Source of the DNA: Betaproteobacteria bacterium
Lineage (GTDB): Bacteria; Pseudomonadota; Gammaproteobacteria; Burkholderiales; Nitrosomonadaceae
Assembly (NCBI GenBank): GCA_022601315.1
Contig: JAHZIU010000138.1
Coordinates: forward strand, 1-7,520
Length of the DNA: 7,520 nucleotides
Direction of reading: 5' to 3'
Shown here: one piece after another, positions 1-7,520 of the stretch
Position numbering within the stretch: the first letter of the stretch is position 1
Layout of the letters: the number at the start of each line of letters is the position of its first letter
Notes under the pieces: generated by a model
What the model saw: the letters and a program-made list of their open reading frames with translations, nothing else
The model's database searches: none
Told to the model about the DNA's origin: nothing
Position numbers and translations under genes: made by a program

Positions 1-63
1 GTAACGAAACGCACCTTCTGGGTGAGTCACGCTATGATGTTTATAGCACGCTGTTCTTTATTT

Positions 64-122
64 CTGACTGCGTTGCAATTCGTTGTCATAACTAGTTATT
101 ACGCCTCATTGCGTCTTGTCAG
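64..122. repeat. imperfect inverted repeat around a 12-bp palindrome
   Basis: The segment begins CTGAC and ends GTCAG, is centred on the perfect palindrome ATAACTAGTTAT (88-99), and has further matched blocks (GCAAT against ATTGC, one base out of register). The arms are therefore similar but not perfect. It could be a fragment of a dispersed repeat, a mobile-element end or a site-specific recombination or binding site. Nothing in the window decides between these. Confidence 0.4.
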
Positions 123-266
123 AAACAAACAAAAACGAACTCTAAACACCATTCAACTGCGGTTTCTAGGTTTAAAGGAACGAATATCATCTGGCAAATT
201 AATAATCTATACAAAAATGCGAGAGGAACCATTCATCGATAGAAATGTTAATAAAACTCAGATAGC

Positions 267-284
267 TTAACTTGTGAAAGTTAA
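267..284. repeat. short 7-bp inverted repeat hairpin
   Basis: TTAACTT (267-273) and AAGTTAA (278-284) are perfect complements separated by the four bases GTGA. No T tract follows, so this is not a standard intrinsic terminator. The function is unknown. Confidence 0.4.
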
Positions 285-385
285 CGGGACAGTAGTAATA
301 TTTGTTTGAAAAAATTGTAAATGCGGTTGTTATACAGCAGCTTCTCAAAAAAAATACTTACGGTATTAAGACTGACATGTATCAT

Positions 386-401
386 TTGATAAGCTGATCA
401 A
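386..401. promoter_or_regulatory. 16-bp near-palindrome upstream of the exported-protein gene
   Basis: TTGATAAGCTGATCAA is palindromic apart from one mismatched pair. It ends 76 bases before the ATG at 478. The size and symmetry would suit a dimeric regulator's operator, but no regulator is visible here and AT-rich DNA makes such palindromes by chance. Confidence 0.2.
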
Positions 402-477
402 GAAATAGATTCAAGGCGTAGTCGGACCAGATTTTGAAATAGCATACAAGAATAATTAAATTAAGGGTAACAGCTAT

Positions 478-1020
478 ATGAGAGTTTTATCTATACTAAT
501 TTTCACATTTTTTATCAACCATTCAGTACATGCAGATAATTTTGAATTAACCGTTTTTTTTAATTTAAATGTGGCTGAAAAACATGAGATTGTCAGCTGT
601 CGGCAAGGCGGTGAACAGTTGGATACCGAATATCATTTGACAGTGTTTAAAGATAAGCCACAATATACGATTTTAGGTAACCTGGATCTTGATCACAATG
701 TTGCGGTAGATGTTGAGAAACGCTTGCACTGTAACCAGGGAAACTTCACGCTCAGGAAGCTAATTAAAACTGAAGAAGATTTTATTAATCTTTTTATTTA
801 TTTGGAAGAAATTTACTTTATTAAAGATGAGATATTTGAAGTTGCGAATGTTAAGTTATCTTCTGATGAAAACTATTTTATTCAAGAGAAATTCATCAAT
901 GCATTAGGTCAGGTCGACGTAAAAACATCAAATTCTAAGCAACCTGAAAATTTTAAAAGTGAAGCGGCCAGGACAGATGATAGTGATCTTCTTTACCGGA
1001 TTGAAATAAAAAGAATATGA
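478..1020 (+). CDS. exported protein of unknown function (180 aa)
   Basis: I do not recognise this protein. The ATG is preceded by AAGGG (463-467) with a 10-base spacer, a plausible ribosome binding site. Residues 1-19 form a signal peptide: Arg2, a hydrophobic stretch from about residue 3 to 13, and a small-residue site ending VHA, with cleavage expected after Ala19. The mature part of about 160 residues is acidic and rich in beta-type alternation, has no further membrane segment and has two cysteines (Cys41 and Cys85) that could form one disulfide in the periplasm. The C-terminal third is polar and probably flexible. The stop lies 16 bases before the msrB start, with no terminator between, so the two genes are probably co-transcribed. 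A periplasmic partner role for msrB or nhaC would be a guess. Confidence 0.75.
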   Translation: MRVLSILIFTFFINHSVHADNFELTVFFNLNVAEKHEIVSCRQGGEQLDTEYHLTVFKDKPQYTILGNLDLDHNVAVDVEKRLHCNQGNFTLRKLIKTEEDFINLFIYLEEIYFIKDEIFEVANVKLSSDENYFIQEKFINALGQVDVKTSNSKQPENFKSEAARTDDSDLLYRIEIKRI

Positions 1021-1036
1021 ATATTGAGACCAAGGC

Positions 1037-1525
1037 ATGACTAGTTCGTATAAAGATTTTAAAAAAGACCCGTTGCTTCTTGAGAAGGAACTAACATCTC
1101 TACAGTATCAAGTGACTCAAAATGCGGGCACAGAGACACCGTTCCAAAATGAATTCTGGAATCATAAAGCAGCTGGGATTTATGTTGATGTGGTATCGGG
1201 CGAGCCGTTGTTTGCTTCAATACATAAATTTGATTCCGGTACCGGTTGGCCAAGTTTTTATCAAGCGATTGATGACCAGTTCATTACATTAAAAGAAGAC
1301 TATGAATTGCTAACGCTGCGTACTGAAGTTCGTAGTCACTTTGCAGACAGTCATTTGGGGCATGTGTTTAATGATGGTCCACCACCCACAGGCATGCGAT
1401 ATTGTATTAATTCTGCCGCATTAAGGTTTATTAGGAAAGAAGATTTGCTAGCCATGGGCTATGGTGACTTATTGTCGTTGTTTTCAAATGCAGTTGCTGT
1501 AGAAGGCCAGAATGACAAAAAGTGA
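1037..1525 (+). CDS. msrB: peptide-methionine (R)-S-oxide reductase MsrB
   Basis: The protein reduces the R epimer of methionine sulfoxide in proteins back to methionine and so repairs oxidative damage. At 162 residues it is a single-domain MsrB with no visible signal peptide, hence cytoplasmic. Seen in order: [13 protein letters not shown] (47-59), [10 protein letters not shown] (65-74), RTEVRS then [10 protein letters not shown] (95-115), and [11 protein letters not shown] (121-131) carrying the catalytic Cys123. The usual zinc cysteines are replaced (Asp51 and Ser54 in the first pair), so this is the zinc-free type. The common resolving-cysteine position in the GWPSF motif is Thr69. Cys123 is the only cysteine, so regeneration must use a reductant directly or another route. 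The Shine-Dalgarno is weak (AAGG close to the ATG). The last 14 bases overlap the nhaC start, suggesting translational coupling. Confidence 0.95.
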   Translation: MTSSYKDFKKDPLLLEKELTSLQYQVTQNAGTETPFQNEFWNHKAAGIYVDVVSGEPLFASIHKFDSGTGWPSFYQAIDDQFITLKEDYELLTLRTEVRSHFADSHLGHVFNDGPPPTGMRYCINSAALRFIRKEDLLAMGYGDLLSLFSNAVAVEGQNDKK

Positions 1526-2933
1526 TTTACAGCTAGAGGTGTTGCTAGCTGATAGGCAGTTACCTTCTTTTTTGCAGGCCGTCGTTTGTTTTTCCGGTGT
1601 ATTCCTAATGATCTCATTCGGCCTGTTTGTGTATGAAGTCAGTATCCATGCCATTATTTTTCTAGCACTTGTGTGGGGAAGTATACAGGCTGCATTGCTG
1701 GGTTATTCGTTCAGTACCATTCGCCATATGATGAATGATGGCATCACTAAAGCGTTACCGGCTATTTATATTTTTATGCTAATTGGTATGGTAATCGCCA
1801 GCTTCATGCAAAGTGGCACTATTGCCAGTTTACTTTATTACGGTGTGGATTTACTCAGCCCTACAATTTTTCTGGCGGCTGGCTTAGTGCTATGTAGTTT
1901 TATGTCAGTTGCGACAGGCACATCTTGGGGCACTGTCGGCACTGTCGGTGTTGTGTTGATAGGTATAGGTGACACTATCGGTATTCCGTTGCCACTTATC
2001 GCCGGGATGATTATATCCGGTGCTACATTTGGTGATAAATTATCGCCGGTGTCTGATACGACTAATCTGGCTGCCATGAGCGCCGGGACAAATCTGTATC
2101 GACATATTGGTTCCATGCTGTATACCACCGTACCGACTTTTATAATTGTTTTTTTTGTATTTGTTTTTCTGGGAATGCAATTTGGAGACAAGTCATTGCC
2201 AACCGAGCATCTCAATGAGATTAAGCTCGCTTTGGCTGGCGCTTATCAACTGAATTTATTGATAACATTATTGCCACTGATGTTGATGTTTGGTTTAAGT
2301 ATGAAGCGCTATGCGCCGGAAGTCAGCATGACATCCAGTATCTTGTTAGCAATGTTGATCGCTGTTTTTTATCAAGGTAAAAGCGGTGTTGAGGTGCTCA
2401 ATGCACTGTGGCTGAATTCTGTAGGAACGACAGGGATTGAAAATATTGATGCGTTACTAGGGCGCGGTGGTGTTTATAGTATGGCGTGGACGTTGCTGTT
2501 ATCCATCATGGCACTAGCCTTAGGCGGCATATTGCATCATGCGGGTTTTTTACGGGTGCTATTAGTGCATATCATCGCACGCATTAAACGACTTAGCACA
2601 TTAATAGCAACGACGATCGCTTCAGGTTTTGTCGGCAATATGGCTATGGGTGAAGCGTATATTTCAATTATTTTGAATTGTCAATTATTCAGAGAATCTT
2701 ATCAGGAGAAAAAACTGGATAATGCAATACTTTCTCGTTCGGTCGAAGAAGGCTCAACCATGACGACTGCATTAATTCCATGGACAACAGCAGGTACTTT
2801 TTATGCGGCTACTTTGGGTATTCCAACACTGGAATATGCCCAGTATGCGTTGCTCAATGTGCTCAATCCTTTTGTATCTATTGCGATGGCGGTTATGGGT
2901 GTTGGGTTGTTACAGACCAAATCTGAACATTGA
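1512..2933 (+). CDS. nhaC: NhaC-family Na+/H+ antiporter
   Basis: This 473-residue inner-membrane protein belongs to the NhaC antiporter family, which exchanges sodium for protons in pH and sodium homeostasis. About eleven or twelve hydrophobic segments are visible, for example near residues 18-40, 46-65, 82-102, 116-134, 204-222, 247-262, 274-287, 322-343 and 445-467. Family-typical motifs are [13 protein letters not shown] (134-146), [19 protein letters not shown] (170-188) with conserved Asp and Ser residues in the transport core, and a second core element around 411-430 ([13 protein letters not shown]). The ATG at 1512 has AGAAGG (1501-1506) at good spacing and lies inside the end of msrB. 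Length and motifs indicate an intact protein. Substrate cannot be fixed from sequence: relatives in this superfamily also exchange malate/lactate or other organic anions, so the Na+/H+ role is the family default. Confidence 0.92.
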   Translation: MTKSDLQLEVLLADRQLPSFLQAVVCFSGVFLMISFGLFVYEVSIHAIIFLALVWGSIQAALLGYSFSTIRHMMNDGITKALPAIYIFMLIGMVIASFMQSGTIASLLYYGVDLLSPTIFLAAGLVLCSFMSVATGTSWGTVGTVGVVLIGIGDTIGIPLPLIAGMIISGATFGDKLSPVSDTTNLAAMSAGTNLYRHIGSMLYTTVPTFIIVFFVFVFLGMQFGDKSLPTEHLNEIKLALAGAYQLNLLITLLPLMLMFGLSMKRYAPEVSMTSSILLAMLIAVFYQGKSGVEVLNALWLNSVGTTGIENIDALLGRGGVYSMAWTLLLSIMALALGGILHHAGFLRVLLVHIIARIKRLSTLIATTIASGFVGNMAMGEAYISIILNCQLFRESYQEKKLDNAILSRSVEEGSTMTTALIPWTTAGTFYAATLGIPTLEYAQYALLNVLNPFVSIAMAVMGVGLLQTKSEH

Positions 2934-2963
2934 TTTGAATATACGACATTTTATTCAAATCAA
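2930..2963. repeat. 12-bp perfect inverted repeat at the nhaC 3' end
   Basis: TTGATTTGAATA (2930-2941) and TATTCAAATCAA (2952-2963) are perfect complements around a 10-base loop, and the left arm covers the nhaC stop codon. In RNA this makes a stable-length but AT-rich hairpin. No T tract follows (the next bases are GTGGACC), so it is not a classical intrinsic terminator. It could protect the mRNA 3' end, end transcription weakly, or bind a dimeric protein controlling the gene that follows. Confidence 0.6.
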
Positions 2964-3004
2964 GTGGACCAGATGTATCTTCTCTCGGATTATCAGTCAA
3001 TACT

Positions 3005-3505
3005 TTGTCGCAACCGGTGCTGGCTGATGACTGGAAGACGTACGCAGGTACGGGTTGTCAGACGAATAAGAGTCATGTGTATTACGATGAGTTTGGAGGT
3101 ATTTGCAACACTAGCAATAGTAGTGACTTATACATTCGATGCCCGATCGTGCGTGATCGACCAAAAAATGGGTTTCCCAAAGCTGTTCGCATCAGTGGTC
3201 GAACAGGCAATTCGTTAAGTCCATTATCATGCACCTTAAGAAATATGAAGCAGACCGGAGTTGCGCTTAACGATGGTTTAGGAATGGCTGGATTTTACGT
3301 TAATCTCCCTGTGATTGCAGCTGACCCATTTAATTTTTCCAGCATACGGAGTGTCACCAAGAGCATATCAAACAGTATCGGTTCCCATAATTATGGCGCT
3401 CATCTATTAGTATGTAAGCTTCCAGAAAGTAACCTGCAACATTCTGTAGGTGGAGAATTTATTGATAGCTGCTTATATAACTATAGCATAGAAGAACGAC
3501 TATAG
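3005..3505 (+). CDS. six-cysteine secreted protein, start region disrupted or non-ATG
   Basis: The reading frame encodes a small extracytoplasmic-type protein with six cysteines (18, 34, 46, 76, 137 and 156 counted from the TTG at 3005), including the block RCPIVRD at 45-51. The spacing recalls a family of small secreted proteobacterial proteins with W-Y-C near the start, CPxVRD, and an SCTL block, seen here as LSCTL. No function is known to me. The N terminus reads SQPVLA then DDW, which looks like the end of a signal peptide. The frame has no ATG between the upstream stop at 2936 and this point. An ATG at 2973 lies in another frame, and inserting one base near 2987 would join it to this frame as a short hydrophobic leader. 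So either a non-ATG start is used or the gene has a recent single-base lesion. No good Shine-Dalgarno precedes 3005. Confidence 0.55.
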   Translation: MSQPVLADDWKTYAGTGCQTNKSHVYYDEFGGICNTSNSSDLYIRCPIVRDRPKNGFPKAVRISGRTGNSLSPLSCTLRNMKQTGVALNDGLGMAGFYVNLPVIAADPFNFSSIRSVTKSISNSIGSHNYGAHLLVCKLPESNLQHSVGGEFIDSCLYNYSIEERL

Positions 3506-3688
3506 TATTTGAGCGTTGGGATAGACGGCAATCCTTATAGGAAATCTGCTTCCATCGATTCCAACTTAATTTATTATGCTGTAAATTTTGTGCAGTATTT
3601 GGCACAAAGATAGTTCCAGAGTTTTTTCGTAAACATTCCTGTTTTATTTCCCACTTACACCACTTATAAAATTTTTCTTGCTCATTGT
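3506..3688. other. gap upstream of the groES promoter
   Basis: There is no plausible gene. The one clear structure is a 7-bp inverted repeat, TTTGTGC (3587-3593) with GCACAAA (3602-3608) and an 8-base loop. The nearest T run (3622-3627) is too far downstream for a standard terminator. Nothing else stands out. Confidence 0.45.
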
Positions 3689-3715
3689 CTTGAAATTATT
3701 GGTAATAGGCCATAT
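3689..3715 (+). promoter_or_regulatory. sigma-32 (RpoH) heat-shock promoter of groESL
   Basis: CTTGAAA at 3689-3695 is a perfect -35 element for the heat-shock sigma factor. Twelve bases later, GGCCATAT (3708-3715) matches the CCATnT core of the -10 element (consensus CCCCATNT). Transcription would start around 3722, inside the CIRCE operator, so HrcA bound there would block initiation directly. The arrangement and the groES downstream make the assignment strong, although the -10 has two non-consensus bases. Confidence 0.75.
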
Positions 3716-3720
3716 TATTA

Positions 3721-3747
3721 TTAGCACTCGCTGTTGAGGAGTGCTAA
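3721..3747. promoter_or_regulatory. CIRCE operator (HrcA binding site)
   Basis: TTAGCACTC (3721-3729), nine bases, then GAGTGCTAA (3739-3747) matches the CIRCE consensus with no mismatch in either arm. CIRCE binds the HrcA repressor, whose activity depends on GroEL, giving feedback: free chaperonin keeps groESL off, and misfolded protein relieves it. The hrcA gene is not in this window. The site overlaps the predicted start point of the sigma-32 promoter. Confidence 0.95.
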
Positions 3748-4020
3748 TATCATTTGTTGTTGCTAAAGCCCTTATTTGCTTTGGTGAATAGTAAGTACTA
3801 TGCAATGTTAATTTATCAAGCCCCCGGTATTTGAGAAAAAGAAATTTTTTAACTCAATGCTGCAAAACAGAAAGTTATTATTAATTAAAGGGTAATAGTG
3901 TTTTGAGTAACAAATTTTCATTGCATATGTTTGAACTAACTATGAGCTAGTTGGTAATTGCTATAAATACAAATTGTTTCATAAATCTCAAGTAAATTAT
4001 TAATAAATAGGAGAAGAAGT
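3748..4020 (+). other. long groES leader region
   Basis: If transcription starts at the CIRCE site, the groES mRNA carries a leader of about 295 bases. It contains a hairpin CTAAAGC/GCTTTGG (3763-3769 with 3778-3784, one G-U pair, 8-base loop) and a near-palindrome with AACTA (3934-3938) and TAGTT (3948-3952). No coding frame with a ribosome binding site is evident. AGGAG at 4009-4013 is the groES Shine-Dalgarno, seven bases from the ATG. I looked for an upstream stretch able to mask it as an RNA thermometer and found nothing convincing. Confidence 0.4.
3959..3967 (+). promoter_or_regulatory. possible extended -10 promoter proximal to groES
   Basis: TGCTATAAA fits the extended -10 pattern TGnTATAAT with one mismatch, and would start transcription around 3974, leaving a leader of about 46 bases. 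No -35 element is found at the right distance. In AT-rich DNA such matches are common. If real, it would provide housekeeping groESL expression separate from the heat-shock promoter. Confidence 0.3.
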
Positions 4021-4311
4021 ATGAATATTCGCCCTTTACATGACCGTGTGATCGTTAAGCGGCTGGAAGATGAGCTTAAGACAACATCAGGGATTGTAAT
4101 TCCTGATAGTGCAGCAGAGAAGCCAGATCAAGGTGAAATTTTAGCGGTAGGCAAAGGCAAAGTTGGTGATGATGGCAAACTTCGGGAGCTGGAAGTAAAA
4201 GTTGGCGACAAAGTATTGTTTGGAAAATATTCAGGCCAGTCTGTAAAAGTTAAAGGCGAAGAACTTTTGGTTATGCGTGAAGAAGATATTATGGGCGTAA
4301 TTGAAGATTGA
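4021..4311 (+). CDS. groES: co-chaperonin GroES (Hsp10)
   Basis: GroES forms the heptameric lid that closes the GroEL folding chamber in the cytoplasm. The protein has the usual length of 96 residues and starts [14 protein letters not shown]. The mobile loop that touches GroEL lies around residues 17-32, with the hydrophobic contact residues in GIVIPDSA. The roof region and the C-terminal strand ([15 protein letters not shown]) are intact. AGGAG sits seven bases before the ATG. groEL follows after 57 bases with no terminator, only a weak 5-bp hairpin (4329-4341), so the two are one operon under the promoter and CIRCE site upstream. Confidence 0.98.
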   Translation: MNIRPLHDRVIVKRLEDELKTTSGIVIPDSAAEKPDQGEILAVGKGKVGDDGKLRELEVKVGDKVLFGKYSGQSVKVKGEELLVMREEDIMGVIED

Positions 4312-4359
4312 TTATTCAGTCAATTCGCTGTTTACTAAACAATATTTAGAATGATTTAG

Positions 4360-6021
<1,662 letters not shown>

Positions 6022-6140
6022 CAACTGCCCCAAGTAATTTAAAGATTCAATTGAAATGAATTGGTAACAATTGATTGTTAAGATTGATTAACAGTTCATT
6101 CAGCTGTTCTTTAATTCTTGATATACTCACTCCCCAGCAT
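6022..6140. other. AT-rich spacer after groEL
   Basis: This stretch has repeated CAATTG and GATTG motifs and a weak pair AACAG (6090-6094) / CTGTT (6104-6108). A TATACT hexamer at 6122-6127 resembles a -10 element, but no -35 is found at 16-18 bases. No gene is seen. Confidence 0.35.
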
Positions 6141-6175
6141 ACCAGGCTCTGATTCTATAGAGCCTGGTTTTTTTT
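6141..6175 (+). terminator. strong intrinsic terminator of groESL
   Basis: ACCAGGCTCT (6141-6150) and AGAGCCTGGT (6159-6168) form a perfect 10-bp GC-rich stem with an 8-base loop, followed directly by a run of T ending at 6175. This is a textbook Rho-independent terminator placed 120 bases after the groEL stop. It separates groESL from the reductase gene. Confidence 0.95.
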
Positions 6176-6206
6176 CAGTACGATTGAATGAATAGAGGTG
6201 CTAATA

Positions 6207-6266
6207 ATGCGCTTTATCTTTTCTCTATTGACATCTCATTGTGATAAGTTTCAATTCTATGATTAA
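6207..6266 (+). CDS. possible 19-codon leader peptide ahead of the reductase gene
   Basis: An ATG at 6207 follows AGAGGTG (6194-6200) with a six-base spacer, the best ribosome binding site in this gap. The frame encodes MRFIFSLLTSHCDKFQFYD and stops with TAA at 6264-6266, overlapping the ATG of the next gene at 6259, which has no Shine-Dalgarno of its own. The layout would suit translational coupling by termination and restart. It could also be chance: the peptide is short and resembles nothing I know. Confidence 0.3.
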   Translation: MRFIFSLLTSHCDKFQFYD

Positions 6267-7017
6267 TTTTCAACATTACGCAGCATCAAAAGACTTGCTC
6301 CAGGATCGTGTTATTCTTATTACAGGTGCAGGACAGGGCTTAGGTCGCTCAGCCGCGTTAACTTATGCTAATTATGGGGCGACAGTAATTCTACATGGTC
6401 GCAAGGTTGAAAAATTGGAAGGGGTGTATGATGAAATTGAAACCCTTGGAAAATCCCAGGCAATTATTTATCCGTTAGATTTTCAAAATACTAAAGATGA
6501 AGAATATGTTGCACTTGCACTTGCTATTGAGCAACAATTAGGACGTTTAGATGGTATTTTACACAATGCTGCTTTTTTGCACGATTTAAGTCCAATTGAA
6601 AATCAAACGCTTGAACAATGGCAATCTATTTTACATATCAATTTATTGGTGCCATTTGCATTGACAAATGCGTGTTTACCGTTGCTACAAGCTGCTCCAG
6701 ATGCAAGTGTTATTATGACAGCAAGCACACAGGGACAGCATCCTTCTGCCTATTGGGGTAGCTTCGCGGTGGCAAAAGCAGGTATAGAAGCGTTAGTAAA
6801 AATACAAGCCGATGAATGGGAAACAATCCCGAATCTACGTGTTAATGCACTCGTGCCGGGTATTGTCAATTCACCGCAACGTGCCAAAACACACCCGGGT
6901 GAAGTTAAGAAATCTCTTCCGCAACCGGAAGACCTAATGTCTACTTATTTATATCTCATGGGCTCGGATAGTAGGGGTGTCAGTGGTCAAACGATCTTTT
7001 GTCAAGATGATGAGTAG
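6259..7017 (+). CDS. YciK-like short-chain dehydrogenase/reductase (Tyr-to-Phe at the catalytic site)
   Basis: This 252-residue protein is a classical-length SDR resembling E. coli YciK, an NAD(P)-dependent oxidoreductase with no settled substrate. Seen: the dinucleotide motif TGAGQGLG (22-29), HNAA (102-105) in place of the usual NAG, the structural Asn128, and Ser156, 13 residues before the usual catalytic Tyr. That Tyr is Phe169 (codon TTC) while Lys173 is kept, giving FAVAK rather than YxxxK. Such a change would be expected to impair ordinary SDR catalysis. The ATG at 6259 is chosen because the YciK N terminus begins about there; a GTG at 6241 would add six residues. Neither start has a clear Shine-Dalgarno. 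A perfect TTGACA at 6228-6233 with TTCAAT 16 bases on would give an almost leaderless mRNA, an alternative to coupling with the upstream short frame. Confidence 0.9.
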   Translation: MINFQHYAASKDLLQDRVILITGAGQGLGRSAALTYANYGATVILHGRKVEKLEGVYDEIETLGKSQAIIYPLDFQNTKDEEYVALALAIEQQLGRLDGILHNAAFLHDLSPIENQTLEQWQSILHINLLVPFALTNACLPLLQAAPDASVIMTASTQGQHPSAYWGSFAVAKAGIEALVKIQADEWETIPNLRVNALVPGIVNSPQRAKTHPGEVKKSLPQPEDLMSTYLYLMGSDSRGVSGQTIFCQDDE

Positions 7018-7045
7018 TATGGCTGCGGGAGCCTGGATAACAAGG

Positions 7046-7051
7046 TATAAT
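7046..7051 (+). promoter_or_regulatory. -10 element of the tRNA-Leu promoter
   Basis: TATAAT is a perfect -10 hexamer placed 22 bases before the mature tRNA 5' end, giving a start point near 7058. The -35 position (about 7022-7028) is GC-rich and poor. Confidence 0.5.
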
Positions 7052-7073
7052 TGCTCGATATAGAAATTAATGC

Positions 7074-7287
<214 letters not shown>

Positions 7288-7520
7288 ATGCAATCAAATG
7301 TAGAAAACCTCGGTGCATTGGAGCGTCGTCTTGATATCTCGATTTCGCAGGATAAAGTCAAAGGGGAAGTTGATAGCCGTTTAAAGCAGCTGGCAAAGAC
7401 CACTAAATTACATGGTTTTCGTCCTGGAAAAGTTCCACTTAAAATTGTTGAACAAAAATATGGTGCTCAGATTCATCAAGATGTATTGGGTGACATCATA
7501 CAAAAAGAATTCAATGAAAC
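7288..7520 (+). CDS. tig: trigger factor, N-terminal part (cut by window end)
   Basis: Trigger factor is the ribosome-bound chaperone that meets nascent chains at the exit tunnel and has peptidyl-prolyl isomerase activity. Only 77 complete codons of the N-terminal ribosome-binding domain are present, out of roughly 430-450 residues expected. The opening MQSNVENLGALERRLDI and the ribosome-docking signature GFRPGKVP at 43-50, at the same positions as in E. coli, identify it. AGGA (7278-7281) lies six bases before the ATG. In many proteobacteria clpP, clpX and lon follow tig; that cannot be seen here. Confidence 0.97.
   Translation, partial: MQSNVENLGALERRLDISISQDKVKGEVDSRLKQLAKTTKLHGFRPGKVPLKIVEQKYGAQIHQDVLGDIIQKEFNE

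Larger units (their letters stand above)
1..477. other. 477-base leading region without a convincing gene
   Basis: No reading frame here looks like a real protein. The longest plus-strand frame starts with GTG at 22 and runs to 270. It lacks a good ribosome binding site and is overlapped by strong dyad symmetry at 64-122. On the minus strand, a frame entering from the window edge reads sensibly as protein-like sequence (for example HPEGAFRY near the edge and GVITSYDNELQRSQ further in) but contains two stop codons. This may be the remnant of a decayed gene or a mobile-element end. Smaller structures are a 7-bp hairpin at 267-284 and a near-palindrome at 386-401. From about 285 to 460 I see nothing else I can name. 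The calls here are inference only. Confidence 0.4.

Noticed and set aside
22..270. 82-codon plus-strand frame beginning with GTG
   Set aside because: It has no ribosome binding site and overlaps strong dyad symmetry. Its composition does not look like a protein, and the opposite strand reads at least as sensibly.
434..462. TTGAAA and TAAATT as a promoter for the exported-protein gene
   Set aside because: Transcription would begin after the Shine-Dalgarno at 463-467, so it could not produce a normal message for that gene.
2803..3218. Two overlapping plus-strand frames at the nhaC end and after it
   Set aside because: They are out-of-frame readings of nhaC and of the six-cysteine protein. The second matters only as the possible source of the lost ATG at 2973.
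3587..3627. 7-bp hairpin followed by a T run as a terminator of the secreted-protein gene
   Set aside because: The T run starts 14 bases after the stem, too far for intrinsic termination.
3976..4020. RNA thermometer masking the groES Shine-Dalgarno
   Set aside because: Only a four-base TCTC/GAGA match is available nearby, which is not enough to claim a structure.

Overview
The window looks like a chromosomal stretch of an AT-rich proteobacterium, most likely a betaproteobacterium of the Nitrosomonas type. That placement is an inference from how GroES, GroEL, the YciK-like reductase and the tRNA-Leu/tig arrangement read; I could not run a search. It is mostly housekeeping DNA, with two less ordinary patches: the first ~480 bases and the region around 2930-3505.

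Layout. Bases 1-477 hold no convincing gene. They contain dyad-symmetric DNA and what may be a decayed reading frame. From 478 to 2933 three genes run head to tail: a small exported protein of unknown function, a methionine sulfoxide reductase B with a single cysteine, and an NhaC-family Na+/H+ antiporter whose start overlaps the msrB end by 14 bases. A 12-bp perfect inverted repeat sits on the nhaC stop codon. After it comes a six-cysteine secreted protein (to 3505) whose signal-peptide region appears to be out of frame with its ATG.

The 515-base gap before groES holds the clearest regulatory signal here: a sigma-32-type promoter (3689-3715) followed at once by a perfect CIRCE operator (3721-3747). 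The groESL pair should therefore be under both heat-shock sigma and HrcA control. The operator lies about 270 bases upstream of groES. A possible extended -10 promoter closer to the gene (around 3959-3967) could give basal expression. groES (4021-4311) and groEL (4369-6021) are intact, and a strong intrinsic terminator (6141-6175) closes the operon.

Downstream are a YciK-like short-chain dehydrogenase in which the catalytic Tyr position is Phe, a complete tRNA-Leu(UAG) with encoded CCA, and the first 77 codons of tig (trigger factor), cut by the window edge. Two folding and secretion themes recur: GroESL with trigger factor as cytosolic chaperones, and two exported proteins near msrB. I found no CRISPR array, no intact insertion sequence and no clearly new multi-gene system.
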